DNA from: Agrypnia vestita
Lineage: Eukaryota > Arthropoda > Insecta > Trichoptera > Phryganeidae
Assembly (NCBI GenBank): GCA_016648135.1
Contig: JADDOH010023146.1
Span: 29,639-93,638, forward strand
Length of the DNA: 64,000 nt
Direction: 5' to 3'
The stretch's first letter is position 1; each line of letters starts with the position of its first letter. A program made the position numbers and the translations under genes. This document shows positions 32,437 through 44,185 of this stretch, in pieces. Under the pieces are notes generated by a model, which was not told the DNA's origin, did no database searches, and saw nothing but the letters and a program-made list of their open reading frames with translations.

Positions 32437-34980
32437 TTAATAATTTTTATAATCCAGAATCTTCGGTAATACATATTCAAATTGTCAGTTTTGAATTATT
32501 ATTTTACGTTATTTTTTATTCGAAAATTCCTTATTTACATTCTGAAATATAAATATGAAATACAAATTGAATTATTATGAAAGTAATATTAATTAGTTAA
32601 GGATACTTTTATAATCCTGGTATCATCCAAACGCAATCCAGCAGTTGGGCAATTTAGGCTCGGGATTGTATTCACTTGTCTACTCTATATATCTAGCAAA
32701 GACAAAGCTTTCATTTCATATCCCGAATAAAATTTATCAATAATTTTCCAGCAAAAATACCTCCAAAATTTTATTCAGAATCATTCTAAAAAAAGCCTAC
32801 TTATAAATTAATTTTGTAGATTTAATTATTTTAAATCTAACTTAATAGAACATGACATTGGAATAAATAAATTTACCTGTTTATTAACATATCTATCGAG
32901 TATTTGGGTAGATTCGGTGTGTTTCACACACAATTTCCTTTCATTTGTCCGTCCATGTCACATGCTAACATAAAATAAACATTTTATAAAAACATATTAT
33001 GGTTAAATAATTTATTTATTTTTTATTTATATAAATAATTTATATAAATAAACACAAAATTATTTCGCATTTATTGAAAAAGTTATTAAATGTATGTTGA
33101 CAGCTCTCTCGGTAACATATAACGTATTCGGTTATTGCATTATACCAAGTACTTTATTTTGATAATGTGTTTTGTTGAATCCAGTAATTTCTAGTTTTTA
33201 TCTGTGTATATAACAATTGTAGTTGTGTGATTACTCATTATATGGTACGTTATGAAGGGATAACTCATATTAAAGTAAGGCGGCGGCTAGCACATTAAAA
33301 ACATGGCTGTATGATAATGTTGGACAAAAGTTATAGTTTTGTGCATGATATCTAAAACTGTCAAGGATAATGTGTACAAATTGATGTCAGAAAATTCTAT
33401 TAAAAAAAACATGATCAAATGATTATAACTGTGATTGCTATTCGATTTGAATAATGATTTGTAATTCGGTGAACAATCTTTAGTACACTAGGACCAAACC
33501 TTCATTCGTAAAATCATACTTACCAGTCTTCCTCACAATTAAAAACAATGAGTGTCTTAATCGTGGACCATCCTCATTTACATAAGTACTATTGTAGGGA
33601 TTTTTATTAATATTGCATTTTTAGGTCAATATTTTTTAATAACTTTATTAAACGCACTTTCACTTAAAAATTCACTTAAAAAATTGCGATGCTGTTATTT
33701 TATTTTTTCTCGAACGAAATACACGGTTCTATTTAACATAACATAGTAAATAATCAGTACGACTTAAATAAATAAATAATAAACCTCACCATATATATGC
33801 TGCTCTCCAGTTTCAGAGTAACATTAAAATTTAAGTGCGAGTAAATTATACTTTTAGTGTCGTTAAGTCAAAAACATATAAAACAAAATAATTTGACCTC
33901 TATACACCTAATATATTTTCAGATCGCGCCTGGCTTTATACACACGATGCATTATGTATAGCACTTAATGTTATATCCCAGTAATAAACTTCTGAATTAT
34001 TGATAGCAGTTGCCCCACTGTTTCTCGACACATTAATAAGGGCATCTAGTTTGTAAGCAAATGGAACGACTATTTATATCTTCATTTCCTGAGGGCTGCA
34101 GCTCCTGCCGGGAGTGGGTGGCGGCACTAACGGTGGCTTAACACGTGATAACACGTACAAAACGATACGTTTTAATGATAAAATAATAAAATATTGTAAC
34201 GCTATATTAATAGACACAAGATTAATGATGCAATTTGTTGACAACATCGTATGTTTTAATAAAATTGTCTTTGCAAGTCACCAATACATTACAGGAAAAC
34301 CTGGTTATCGCGATTAATTCAGCCTGTAATTACTTCGCGTCAAGCGAAATCGCGTAAATCAAGCACAAAATAAAAAACAATAGGCTTCAATTAAAAGAAT
34401 CCACCATAATAAAGCTAAAAGAAATACATTATGCGAGAATCGATAAAAAAGAATGTACAATTTTTTAATTTCGCCGGCTGTAAAAAAAGTCATTGGATTA
34501 TGAAAAATTTTGATTTTAAAAGGGGCGTTATGAGTGAAATTTTATGTAACGTAATGCGGAAACAACGGAAATATTTTCGTACCATGAAGTCACAGCTCAC
34601 CAATCAAAAGCTAAAATGGCGGGTTTTCCGAGCGATATTTTACCAATAACAATTATTATAAGTGACGACATAAAGTTGGTTGAAAATGGTGTTATGAAAA
34701 TTGCATATGCTCCGGACGCCGTTATTATTTTCTCCATGAAGTTATTAAATAGAAATCTGTTTTTAGCTTTATTACCGCCATAGATTTTTTATTCGTTAAT
34801 GGAGAACTGTCATTGATGGCAATTACAATTTGTGTTGTATACATTGAGTTGGAACTATGTTCCAGCGCAAGATATACAGCACAGCACTTGTTTTTTTTTG
34901 TGTTAGCCGAAAAAGTATAATTTGTAGCGCGCGTACTTATACGCACCAAATTTTTACAGGTGTTTCGGTGTGCTCGGCAA
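32437..34980. other. AT-rich DNA with one mixed patch
   Basis: Long AT-rich stretch with no recognised element. At 34085-34160 a short GC-rich patch (GGGCTGCAGCTCCTGCCGGG) is followed by AT-rich DNA. The frames at 34114-34317 and 34431-34649 lack domains. Confidence 0.45.
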
Positions 34981-34986
34981 TTTTTA

Positions 34987-35160
34987 CTCCCTTTATATTA
35001 ACTCGTGGCGTCTGCTTGCTTGCCATCAACAAAAACTTTGGATCGATTTTTGACCCTTTTCCCGTGATCCAATCGAGCTCAAACTTGGCAAGCAGACTCG
35101 TGGCGACGATCAAGAAGATCTATCAAATTTTCGTTAAAAAAAATTAACAATTATAGTATA
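34987..35160. repeat. Dispersed repeat D1, copy 2
   Basis: Same orientation and block order as 27.09-27.25 kb. Weaker similarity seems to resume further downstream (AAAGGGAGTATTGTAA near 27420 versus AAAGGGAGTATAATAA near 35432). Confidence 0.75.
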
Positions 35161-36452
35161 ATTTCGGATTTTTAGAAATTTTATTGGTTTTTTTAAATTG
35201 GAATCATTAGAAAAGTTTGATTACTAGCGTAGCGGCCCGATGACGTCGCGGAATATTTTCTAAATTTGAATTACTCCTTCGGTATTCATAATAGAATTTA
35301 ATCTTCAAAGCATGAAGTGTCTTATCAAAGCTCAAAACATCTGACATTTTAGAAATATATTAAATTACTGTAAGTTTAGTGTTATGATATATGTTTTAAT
35401 TCGTCTTTAATTGTTGTTATATTTTAAAAAGAAAGGGAGTATAATAAAAATTTGGTTTTTATGGGTTACTTTTTTACTTATGAAAAATATATGGAACAAA
35501 AATTTCAAAATTTCTGGCCAAAAACAGTACTGTAAAGATGCTTCGGCCCTTGTATTGGCTAGAAGAAAGATTTTTTGAGAACAAAGAAATTTTCGCGTAT
35601 TTTTTCGTAGACCTTATAGGCCGTCGATATATAATATGATATGAGTGTAATAATTTAAACATATTTTCACTAATACATTAAGAGCATGTAAAAAATCTGA
35701 CATGTTATTAACTGGAAATCATATAGTAGTAGAAAATCGAGTAAATGTTTATATAAAATAAAAATCTCAGAAAATATTAATGTCTGTGGTATTATTAATG
35801 TTTTCTCTTCAAACACTTTATATCTTACTATAAATATTAAAATATGTTTTGCAATATAATACCTGCACGATTTCTGTAATAACTGTTAAAATAAATATGC
35901 ATCAACCCGTTGTTATTGATAACAGGTACTGTCAATAATAACAAATAAGTTAAAATGAGTGCGTAACCTCGAATTAGGTAGTAAGATACCGGGAGGTTGT
36001 TGGCAGTTAAAATTGTTTGCGGGGAACAATTTGTGTTTTGTGTTTCTCCAGCTATATAAATATGTACTTTGATATACTCGGGAATACATTAAAAAAGGGT
36101 TAAATCTGACATAAAAATTTATTTTTTATTTCTGTTAGTCATTTATTAAATTTCTATTGTTCGATAGGATATATAATAATGTTAATATTTCTTAAGGCTT
36201 TACATGAATTAATATGAATTGGAATTAATAAAATACTTTTTTGTCGTATGTTATAGTTGCTTTCTAAAAAAATAACATTAAATAAATATATAATCTTTGA
36301 TAAATTAAAATGAATACTTATTATAAATAAGACATACATCATTAAGATTTCTTATAGGAGTTGTAATAATCTAAATAAAGTAAACAGGTTGTAACACTGG
36401 ATTGTAACACTATAGTATGTAGACTATTACTGGCTGTAAAAATGTAACATAA
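35161..36452. other. AT-rich DNA, nothing recognised
   Basis: No exon or repeat end identified. A short CG-containing patch lies near 35229-35252. Confidence 0.45.
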
Positions 36453-36535
36453 CTAGCTATAACCCGTCAAAAACGAGGTAGGTGTAGGTGTTAGGTGTTT
36501 TTATGTCCAACAGTACATAAATAGCAGTAAAAGTA
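36453..36535 (-). mobile_element. H2-like 3' end, minus strand, truncated
   Basis: CTAGCTATAACCCGTCAAAAACG is the reverse complement of the H2 end (hairpin loop altered). The body is not recognised. Confidence 0.5.
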
Positions 36536-36537
36536 GA

Positions 36538-36682
36538 GTAGCTTGTTGGTGTAGCGGTCATGATGCTCGCCAGGGACACCAGCAAGCTATTTTTATAGGA
36601 CACGCATTTAGCTTAGTTTGAAAATAGTAAAAATATTGACGCCGCACGTATTCCATGTTCGAATTTATAATTTATAAAAAAA
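36538..36682 (+). mobile_element. tRNA-derived SINE S1, copy 4 (head deletion)
   Basis: GTAGCTTGTTGGTGTAGCGG jumps directly from GCTCGCCAG to GGACACCAGCAAGCTA, so the B-box segment is deleted. The body (TTTGAAAATAGTAAAAATAT, CGCACGTATTCCATGTTCG) is intact. Confidence 0.8.
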
Positions 36683-36769
36683 TAAAATAAAAAACAATTT
36701 TTCACAAAATGTCAATTAATTAATTAACAATGATAAAGGTTAACTAAATAAATAAAAATCACTTAGCAG

Positions 36770-36825
36770 CGTAGCTTCTTGTTAGCGTTACTGACCGATA
36801 TTGTTACACAGAGAATTATTGATGA
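36770..36825. repeat. Single unit of the dispersed CGTTAGTGACGG repeat
   Basis: TGTTAGCGTTACTGACCGATATTGTTACACAGAGAATTA matches, with changes, the unit motif of the 7.1-kb array. Confidence 0.45.
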
Positions 36826-37379
36826 TATGTGTATTAAATTGTTTTGACGTTTAATATAGCTTGGATTAAGCAAATCTATGTTAAATGAAATTGAACATGA
36901 AATGAAAATTGTCAAATGAAACGAAATATTTTTGCGGAAGTGATATCGTGCGAGCATGCCTCTCACAAATCGAGCTTCATAGTAAATTCTGCACTTATGT
37001 GTTTATCGCTCACGTTTCGCACTTTCGTCCGACGGAGTGACTGCGAGAATGACAGCTAAACAAGTAACTTTGCTGTTTGCGGTACGATTTTGATACAATC
37101 AAATGCATTCAACTTTCAGAATTTTAAAAATTATAAAAAAATATAAAGCTATTAAATAAAGTTTATTCTCCTTTCATAATCGTTAACGACATAAATATGT
37201 CGTAATTTCTCAGCACTGGGCAGCCTCTCAAAACACATCAATGCCGAGTTCGTTGGCGGATGCTTTATTCTTCCTAACCATCTCGACCGCATATCCATTC
37301 ACGGGATGTTTCCCAAATCCCTCATGATTTTAAAACAATGAATAAGATTGAAGTCATGATTTAAATCAATTATAAATAA
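36826..37379. other. Mixed DNA without recognised feature
   Basis: Around 36950-37060 the sequence is less AT-rich (CGTTTCGCACTTTCGTCCGACGG). Nothing further. Confidence 0.35.
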
Positions 37380-38040
37380 ACATATCAAAGATCCACGGAC
37401 ATTTGGTGCAACGACTAAATGTCCACGCGATAAATTCCCACGCGACAACTGATCCAAAGATATTATTATAATGACGACAAAAAAAATAGTTTTTTATGTA
37501 TATATTGAAGAGCTTTAAATAAATTGATAAATTAATAATGACGACGAAATCAGTGGATATACTCGCATATTCTTTTAAAAAAGGAGCAAATCAATCGATG
37601 AAAATATTGAATATGACCTTTCGCGAATTCTTTCCTATTAAGCAAAAGTGCAGTGGGTACCTACTTTTAACTGCCCTAGGAAACAAAGGTGCCAGGATAT
37701 TATAAATATAACTGTGGTGGAGGCACATACTACACTTTAGTTTAGCTAAATCCAACCTAACCTAACCTAATATAGCCTAACACGTATTTTTGTTATAATT
37801 CGCGGAAGATTTGATGCAATATTTACGTCCGTTGATTTGTTTGTGTATGTTTTTAAGAATTTCTGAAAGATTTCCAAATATTCAATAATTTCTTCACCAC
37901 TATTGATTTATTAATTTACTTAAAGCTCTTTCATAAAAAAATTGTTTGTTGTGATTATACCGTTAGATTTAATGTCGCATGGATTTTTTGTCACATGGAT
38001 CTTTTTTCGCGCGAATTTTGTCGTGGAAATTTAAGAATAA
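37380..38040. mobile_element. Foldback element F6, about 660 bp
   Basis: Imperfect inverted arms: GATCCACGGACATTT and CCACGCGAC-rich sequence at 37390-37460 faces GTCGCATGGATT/CACATGGATC at 37973-38010. An inner pair GAAGAGCTTTAAATAAATTG (37507) and CTTAAAGCTCTTTC (37918) supports the fold. Divergent, so old. Confidence 0.55.
37756..37770. repeat. Three tandem CCTAA units
   Basis: CCTAACCTAACCTAA, the complement of the insect telomere unit TTAGG, sits inside the F6 element with further near-units nearby. Too short to be telomere-derived with confidence. Confidence 0.4.
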
Positions 38041-38057
38041 AATTAAGAGACTAAGAC

Positions 38058-38229
38058 AGGAATTCAGAGTCAATACATAGATGATTTAAAGGTTAAGATA
38101 ATTTTTTTTAATGATTTATTTGTATGATTAATATAATGATTTAAAGGTTAAGTGTTATTTTGTACAGAAATTACGTTTATAAGGCATACCTTATCCTTTA
38201 AATCACTAAGTATTGATTATAAATTCTGG
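38058..38229. mobile_element. Foldback MITE F7, copy 1
   Basis: Left ATTCAGAGTCAATACATAGA and right AGTATTGATTATAAATTCTG are inverted; GATTTAAAGGTTAAG appears twice on the left and inverted as CCTTATCCTTTAAATC on the right. Confidence 0.75.
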
Positions 38230-39019
38230 TCTTAAGGCGATTAGTTATTACCAAAAGATTTTGCACGTTTTAAATCATGGAAACATTATATTTAATTTTT
38301 TTAATTCGTTCGTGTTGAAAATTCCGTCTTCTATTTATCTGGAGCCTATGCCACTATCATATCTGGGTAAATCTTTGAGACATGGTATAAATGTAACCCA
38401 TAAAATACACAATTGATGAGATTAACCATAAACATTTGTATATTGCATTTCCAGGTATCGTTGGTTCCATTTATTCATACTACAAATATTTCTATAAGGA
38501 TAATGTCTGCCTGATAAGAATTTGACATTGAAATAGTTCGATAAACTGTAAATGTATTTTATAGAAAATTCTTCACCTATAAATCCACTGCATTCTGGTA
38601 CAGTGAAATCGATGCCAAAATATGCTACACTATATTTAATATTTAATTATTACATATTATATTTTATCTATATTAAAAATGCTCTTGGATACTGGAATGG
38701 TGGTTTGTAGATATTTTTTTTTAAATGTAGAGACTAATTATGTGAAAGAATTATAAAAAGTATTTGTAGGTAATAGGACTTCCAAAACTTGCTTAATAAA
38801 TTTAAAACTAAAAAGAAAAAAATTTCGCCTTCGTAAAAAAAAAACAAAACTTGAAAGTGTATTTAAGAAACCTTTTTGGTACCTACTGTTTTTCTTTATA
38901 AATATTTCAGCTGCGTATTCTGGATCTATCAAGACTATATTTATTATGGTCTATCTATATGGTGGTTACTTAGTGGTGCCATATATTTTTTTTAATATAC
39001 CAACGCTCAATTAAACATT
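38230..39019. other. AT-rich DNA, nothing recognised
   Basis: Short open frames on both strands without domain features. Confidence 0.45.
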
Positions 39020-39090
39020 GTTATTCACACACACTGAGTTAAATTTATTACTATTATTTTGAGAGGGACTGCTTCTCTTGAAACAATAGT
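39020..39090. repeat. Dispersed repeat D2, copy 1
   Basis: TTCACACACACTGAGTTAAA followed by TTTATTACTATTATTTTGAG matches 45.05-45.14 and 47.16-47.25 kb in order. The TTTCGAG...ATCATCAGG end is degraded here. Confidence 0.55.
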
Positions 39091-39104
39091 GTAAATCGTA
39101 TACG

Positions 39105-39330
39105 GAACACGTAATAAAACATAATAATTTCGTTGTCTGTCCGTCTATCCGTCCGCTGCATGTTTGTCTGTCTGTCCGTTCGTAACTTCAAAATTTCTTT
39201 CGAATTCACGGCTAAAAAACAAATTAAACGGTCGGAGCTGGGGCTTGAACCCCGGGCCACTGAACCTGAACCGGCCGCTTCACGCATGTTGCTACGGCCG
39301 GCCCTCTATTTCATGACGGGTTACAGCTAG
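39105..39330 (+). mobile_element. Helitron-like H2, copy 2
   Basis: ATAATTTCGTTGTCTGTCC, GTCTGTCTGTCCG, AATTCACGGCTAAAAAAC, the tRNA-like CTTGAACCCCGGGCC ... TTGCTACGGCCG, and end GACGGGTTACAGCTAG at 39330. The left half of the 3' hairpin is partly lost. Confidence 0.65.
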
Positions 39331-39944
39331 TATTCTTACTATTTTAAAACCAAGCTACTTGCCTGTTTTGCCTGTCTTATGTGTTACTATATTATTTAAA
39401 CTGAGTAAGCTCTATTTTACCACGCGTACAGGTTTGGTAAAATGTTTAGTTATCCCTCTATAGATTGTATATACTCTAAGCTCCAACCCAACCACACAAT
39501 TACCAGGCGAGTATCTTCCATAGACAAAAAATACTCGTCTGCTTTTTTTTTATAATTTTATTTTAAAAAGGTTAGTTTTACTATAAGCGATTGACTGTAA
39601 TCTTTATGCACTTCACAGTTACATCATCTGAGATCAAATATTTATTAAATGCAAATATTGTCTGCTTAATCATAGAAAAAAGGTCTATGAGACGTCGGAG
39701 TCACTATCTGTGCCACTCTGTCAAACTTCACAAGAAACGGACACAAGAGGGGTTAGCGGTGATAAAAAATGTGGGAGAGGTTTTACAATCGAGTAAGTTT
39801 TATTTGTAGACCAACAAACATTTTCTGACACGTCACTTGCTGTATGCTCTTGGAATCCATGGATGCCTTACATCGCAGTAGGTAGGGTCAAGTATGTAGG
39901 TTCGAGGGAAAAAATTTAGATTCTATATATGGTTTAAATTTTTT

Positions 39945-40200
39945 TTTTAAAATACATGCGTACGCGAAATACGTGTCATGTTAAATAATAACTGCCACAG
40001 AACAGGTTTTTACCTAGTGTGGCAGTTATTAGTAACTTGTATTAACAAATGTAAATAAACAATAAATAAATAAATATTCTTAATAAATAAATAAATAAAT
40101 AAATATCCTTACTATTTTGAAACGCTGAACGCTTGTATGCTAGTATGAAAATAGGACTAAATTTTTGATCTCCTGGAAAAAGGCTCGAAACTATTTCAAT
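39945..40200 (-). mobile_element. tRNA-derived SINE S1, copy 5, interrupted
   Basis: The minus-strand body (GCGAAATACGTGTCATG at 39963; ACTATTTTGAAACGCTGAAC at 40110; CCTGGAAAAAGGCTCGAAAC at 40172) is split by about 95 nt. The head beyond the B box is lost. Confidence 0.65.
39985..40085. mobile_element. Small hairpin insert with (AAAT)n inside SINE
   Basis: TAATAACTGCCACA and TGTGGCAGTTATTA form a perfect 14-bp stem with an 18-nt loop, followed by ATAAATAAATAAAT tracts. It interrupts the S1 SINE body. Confidence 0.6.
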
Positions 40201-40388
40201 AAGTCTACTTTTTTAATTACTAAATCAATAAGCACATGCAAGAAAGTTATTTTGCAATGTTGAAAAAATGCACATACTAATTTTGAATAAACTTTTTCTT
40301 AGTTAAGTACATACTCTTACTTGGGCTATGGTATTAACTAAGCAAAATTTATATGTGTGCCTTGTCGAAAATGCAATAAAATTGTACG

Positions 40389-40540
40389 TCATGATTACAA
40401 TTACAATTGCGCCTTGGGTTCGAACCTACTCTAGACTAGGAGGTTAGTCCTATTTTCATAGCACAAGCATTTAGCTAAGTTTGAAAATAGTAAGAATATT
40501 GATATGACACGTGTTCCGTGTTCGCATCTCTATTTAAAAA
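40389..40540 (+). mobile_element. tRNA-derived SINE S1, copy 6 (5' truncated)
   Basis: Begins in the T-arm region (GGGTTCGAACC at 40417). It continues AGTCCTATTTTCATAGCACA, TTTGAAAATAGTAAGAATAT and GTTCGCATCTCTATTTAAAA. Confidence 0.8.
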
Positions 40541-40554
40541 AATAATAATTCAAA

Positions 40555-40680
40555 AATCCGCCATCATCGGGGCTGATGTGTTGTCGACAACATGTATAGA
40601 TTGACCCTGCAATGGGTTCCAAAACGTCGACCAGAAATGTCAGATAAAGCAGAATATTCCAGAAAATTACAAGCAAAAAG
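40555..40680. mobile_element. P-family foldback MITE, copy 3 (truncated)
   Basis: CCATCATCGGGGCTGATGTG, AATGGGTTCCAAAACGTCG and CCAGAAAATTACAAGC; the left outer arm is missing. Confidence 0.65.
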
Positions 40681-41604
40681 TTTCAATTTAAGTTTACTTT
40701 ATATTTAAAAAACTATACTAATATATAATATAAAACTATACTAATATAAACTATACTAATATATACTAATATATAACTAATAAAAAGTAATAGAATTTAT
40801 ATTGTATTATGTGTTATTTAAATTTATTTATAGTATGTACAGTAAGTAATATACACACAGTACTTGAAGAGTAGGTATAACTCGGTGTTGTCGAAATTCA
40901 TATCGTTTGAGAGACTGTGTATAATGCCGAGAAATTAAGATATCATCTTTGATTCATTGGCAAAGCTGAATGAATAATTTAAGAAAAGTAGACCACATTT
41001 TGTGATTTTCCTTAGATCTCCATCTTTGTATTTGCATGAGTTTAGATGAGCTGAATCATCAATTTATCCACCGTACTCACTCCGTCGGACGTACGCGCGA
41101 TCGACGCGAGTAACAAACGCGTAACTTCCACGGAGTATATTACGGGTACAGTGTGTACTAAGTAGCAGGCGCGTGCTTCAAAACTTTGAAGGAATGAGTT
41201 GTGCGTATACACACATTTTGAACAAAAAGCGATAAACATAAGTAGTCTCTAACATAAATACTCCTAACCTAATAATTGGCATATTATTCAGATTATAATA
41301 TATCGTAATATTTAGATAAAACTGTAATTTAGTTTTTTTTACAAAACGTGCATCTACCTACAACCAGATATGTTTCACTATATCGGCTGTACGTCCCTGT
41401 TATGTAGTGCAATTGTGTGATGTTACTTCCATGACAAGAAGTCATTTTATGTACGTTTACCTGGTGGTTATGAAGGAAATTATTTATGCGAATAAAATAA
41501 ATCTATCTGAAAGATGGGACGTTTCTGTCGAAATTAAATGCCGCGTTATTTGAAGATGTTATGGATGAATAAGGAAAAAATAGTAATTAAAATAATAAAA
41601 ATCC
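40681..41604. other. AT-rich DNA with a short GC patch
   Basis: 40720-40800 is an irregular CTATACTAATATA microsatellite. 41070-41170 is CpG-rich (CGTCGGACGTACGCGCGATCGACGCGAG). No exon. Confidence 0.4.
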
Positions 41605-41735
41605 GAAAACTTCAATGTCTCGGACCCGTGATGAGACATCCAGAGAAGTACGAGATCTTTTGCATCTCATAATGCAGGGAAAGGTTGCCGGAAGTCTGGG
41701 CCCTGGAAGAAGAATAACATCTTCTTCTTCTTTTA
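41605..41735 (+). mobile_element. L2-family LINE ORF2 C-terminal fragment, frameshifted
   Basis: Reads LGPVMRHPEKYEIL and, in the next frame, HLIMQGKVAGSLGPGRR, matching the order of the 11.7-kb copy (GHIMRGEKYSIL, QLVMKGK). Broken by at least one frameshift. Confidence 0.6.
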
Positions 41736-41965
41736 CTCCCTGGTTTCATCCCAACTTACTGCCGTCCTGCTAGGGTCAGTTCTCCTCATCTTTAGGTTTA
41801 TACGTTCTTTTGTCCTGGATAACATCACCTAATCCGTGTTTCTGCAACTTTGCACCATGCATCCCTTTGCACCACTCATGATTTTTTTTGTCTTCTCTGT
41901 CGTCCAATGTGGCCATACCATCTCAAGAAGGAGAATCTCATGGCTGAAAAATCTGAAACAGTGGT
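41731..41965 (-). mobile_element. Possible LINE 3' fragment, minus strand
   Basis: Begins with (CTT)n, the complement of a GAA tail, then mixed-composition sequence (CCAACTTACTGCCGTCC). No motif could be read, so the call rests on the tail and context. Confidence 0.3.
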
Positions 41966-42019
41966 TAAGTTAGGTCTGTACCCCACTAAGCTAAAAAGCA
42001 GTATCTCTAACTAAATAAC

Positions 42020-43010
42020 TAACTTACCGTCACGCCGTTTCCCCGTGGGGGTAGGCAGAGAGGATAGAGCGCCATACTCTTCTGTCCTGACATACAACTT
42101 TCGCTTCGTCTACATTCATACATCATCGCATGCAAACTCGACGGTTGTTCAGGCTTCTAATAGGACCATCTTTCAGTATCTGGTTAATCTGGTCATGCCA
42201 CGTCTTCCGTGGTCGCTCTCTCTTTCTGGCGCCGTCAACACTTGCATCATATATCTTTCTTACCATTCTTTTCTCACTCATTCGCTCAACATGCCCAAAT
42301 CACCTGAGCGACCCTATTTTTATTCTATGTATTATGCTACGACCAGCTTTTCATTCATTCCAAATATCTTTATTCTTTACTCTATCATACATGGATTTGC
42401 CACACAAACGTCTAAGGGACCTCATCTCCACTGCATTCAATCTACTTTCGTTTCTCTTCTGCCAGCTCCAGGCTTCACTTCCATACATTAGTGTCGGTAC
42501 CAGAACTCCATTATGTACCGCTAGTTTTGCCTCGGTAGACATATTTCTATTAGAGATTATTGGATTCAAAGCACCGCTCACCCTATTCCCGGCAGTCACT
42601 CTCCTCTCTATACCTTTCTCAACATTCCCTCTTCTATCGAACATACTTCCCAAGTACACAAACTCATCTACTTGTTCCAAACATTCATTGCCTACTAGTA
42701 TTTCACACGTTGTCTTACTTTCCTCCTTCTCGAATACCATTACTTTTGACTTCTTTACATTCATAAAAAGGTCACTTTCCTTGCATACATCGTACATTCT
42801 GCTTACTAGACCTTGTAGGTCTTGTTCGCTATTTGCCATTAATACTGCATCATCCGCGTATAGTAAACAGCATACAATCAAATCACTCATTTTCGCTCCT
42901 ACATTCATACATACCAGTCCTTTCACACAATTATCCATATACAAGTTGAACAGCCATGGAGACATTACGCAACCCTGTTTGACACCTTTAGTATCTCCAT
43001 TAAACAAATA
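42020..43010 (-). mobile_element. 5'-truncated RTE-type LINE (family L1), best copy
   Basis: About 990 bp on the minus strand: the RT palm from motif B onward, thumb, C-terminus and 3' UTR. It is 5' truncated inside the RT domain at about 43010. The last part of the ORF (42030-42350) is out of frame but still reads WHDQINQILKDGPI, NNRRVCMR and VWRSILSAYPHG, the usual end of RTE-like ORFs. Two degraded relatives lie at 0.6-1.0 and 29.9-30.9 kb. The long plus-strand frame (293 codons) is its antisense. Confidence 0.85.
42351..43007 (-). pseudogene. LINE reverse transcriptase fragment, 218 codons
   Basis: The frame opens at KGVKQGCVMSPWLFN (residues 7-21, RT motif B). It then has YADD at residues 50-53 (catalytic motif C), a KSKVMVF block (86-92), FVYLGS at 116-121, and the thumb-region MYGSEAWSWQKR near 175-186. 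The catalytic aspartates are intact, but the upstream palm and endonuclease are missing and the 3' end is frameshifted, so it is non-functional. In a whole element it would copy RNA into the target by target-primed reverse transcription. Clade RTE by pattern; a close relative is possible. Confidence 0.85.
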
Positions 43011-43489
43011 ACTGATTAATTATGATTTTTTTACAACAATGATAACTAATAGATATTAATAATCTAATTATTATATATATGTTAAACCAGATTATATCTC
43101 ACCAAAAAAATCAAGATTCTTGTGTGGTGAGGGATAATCGCTTACAAAGGAAAAATTTACATAAATAAAATAAAATTTTTGAATTACTTTAGTTAGGTTA
43201 GTTACTTTAGTTAAATTTTTTTAGTTAGGTTAAGTTGTGTGAGATATTGATAGTATAATCTATGTTAACAAACAATGACAATTATATAGGTATATAAAAG
43301 ATGTTGGAATATTTATTGCACATTCTTGAATAGGGACTTTATACAGTTTAAACATTAAAACTGCAAATAAGCTAGGTACATACTCCAGATGGGCATACTG
43401 CAAATAAAAAATGCTTATAGCAAATAAGCTTATAAAAAGGTAAAATATGACTTCGAGTATGCAAAATCACATTTTTTTTAATGTATGGA
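43011..43489. other. AT-rich DNA, nothing recognised
   Basis: Contains TTAGTTAGGTTA repetitions near 43190-43230 only. Confidence 0.45.
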
Positions 43490-44185
43490 CTTACTGCCTT
43501 TTAGCTTACTGAGGCAGTACTGTAGAGCTATTCTGAGCCGCAGTAAATAAAGTGATCTTTGCCGACGTCCGTTGAACGGATAGCACAAGAAAAAGAATAA
43601 TAATAAAGTATTGTAATAATAAATTAAACAGCTTAAAAAGCAGAATTATATACCTTATCCTCCGCTCTCCTGAAACCTGTAATAATGTTATTACACGCGA
43701 AATCGTTGGACGTCCGTCCCACAGATATCCCTTTACTGCGGGCGTGACGGGGACTTCGCCCGCACACATTCCAGAAAGTAGCTAGCGAGTATTTCACTCC
43801 CGTGCAAACATCGCGCCGCACATCGGTACACTTCCCGGTGATTGCGCCACACATTAATGCATACCCACGGCCATCCAGCTTCATATTAATTGATACATTT
43901 GGCTCTGCGCGGCGCAGCCCTGGGCCCCCTTCCTGCGCCCCGCGGAGCTCCGCCGGTGGCCCCCTTTGTAGGCCTGCCACTTTAAATAAATATACATTAA
44001 TAATGACGACATTTAAATGCGAGCAAAATGCATGCGAATCCACAATGGCGGACCGCGACGCCGGCCGGCAAGCCGTCGTGTGGGCATGCGCGGTACCGAG
44101 CTCGCTTCACTTTTTTAGCAATAATTTATTGGCGAACGCGATACCCAATTTGTATTTAAGTCTGCATTCATAAATAAAGATGTGA
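43490..44185. other. GC-rich island 4
   Basis: The strongest GC and CpG rise in the window (GCGCGGCGCAGCCCTGGGCC, CGCCCCGCGGAGCTCCGCC, GGACCGCGACGCCGGCCGGC). Frames of 87, 136 and 123 codons occur on both strands, overlap, and have no recognisable domain, so they are treated as composition effects. The block lacks transposon ends. A candidate promoter-like or conserved noncoding region; an unrecognised exon cannot be excluded. Confidence 0.4.

Noticed and set aside
37756..37770. Interstitial telomere
   Set aside because: Only three CCTAA units within a foldback element; similar AACCTAACC words are common by slippage in AT-rich insect DNA.
37020..41100. Shared 14-nt GTCCGACGGAGTGA in inverse orientation at about 37.03 and 41.08 kb
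   Set aside because: A match of this length is expected by chance in 64 kb and the flanks do not extend the similarity.
42130..43011. Long plus-strand frame of 293 codons
   Set aside because: Exactly antisense to a reverse transcriptase fragment with YADD and other RT motifs on the minus strand, which explains the open frame.
43633..44173. Overlapping frames of 136 (minus) and 123 (plus) codons
   Set aside because: They lie in the most GC-rich part of the window, where stop codons are rare, overlap each other and show no domain or splice context.
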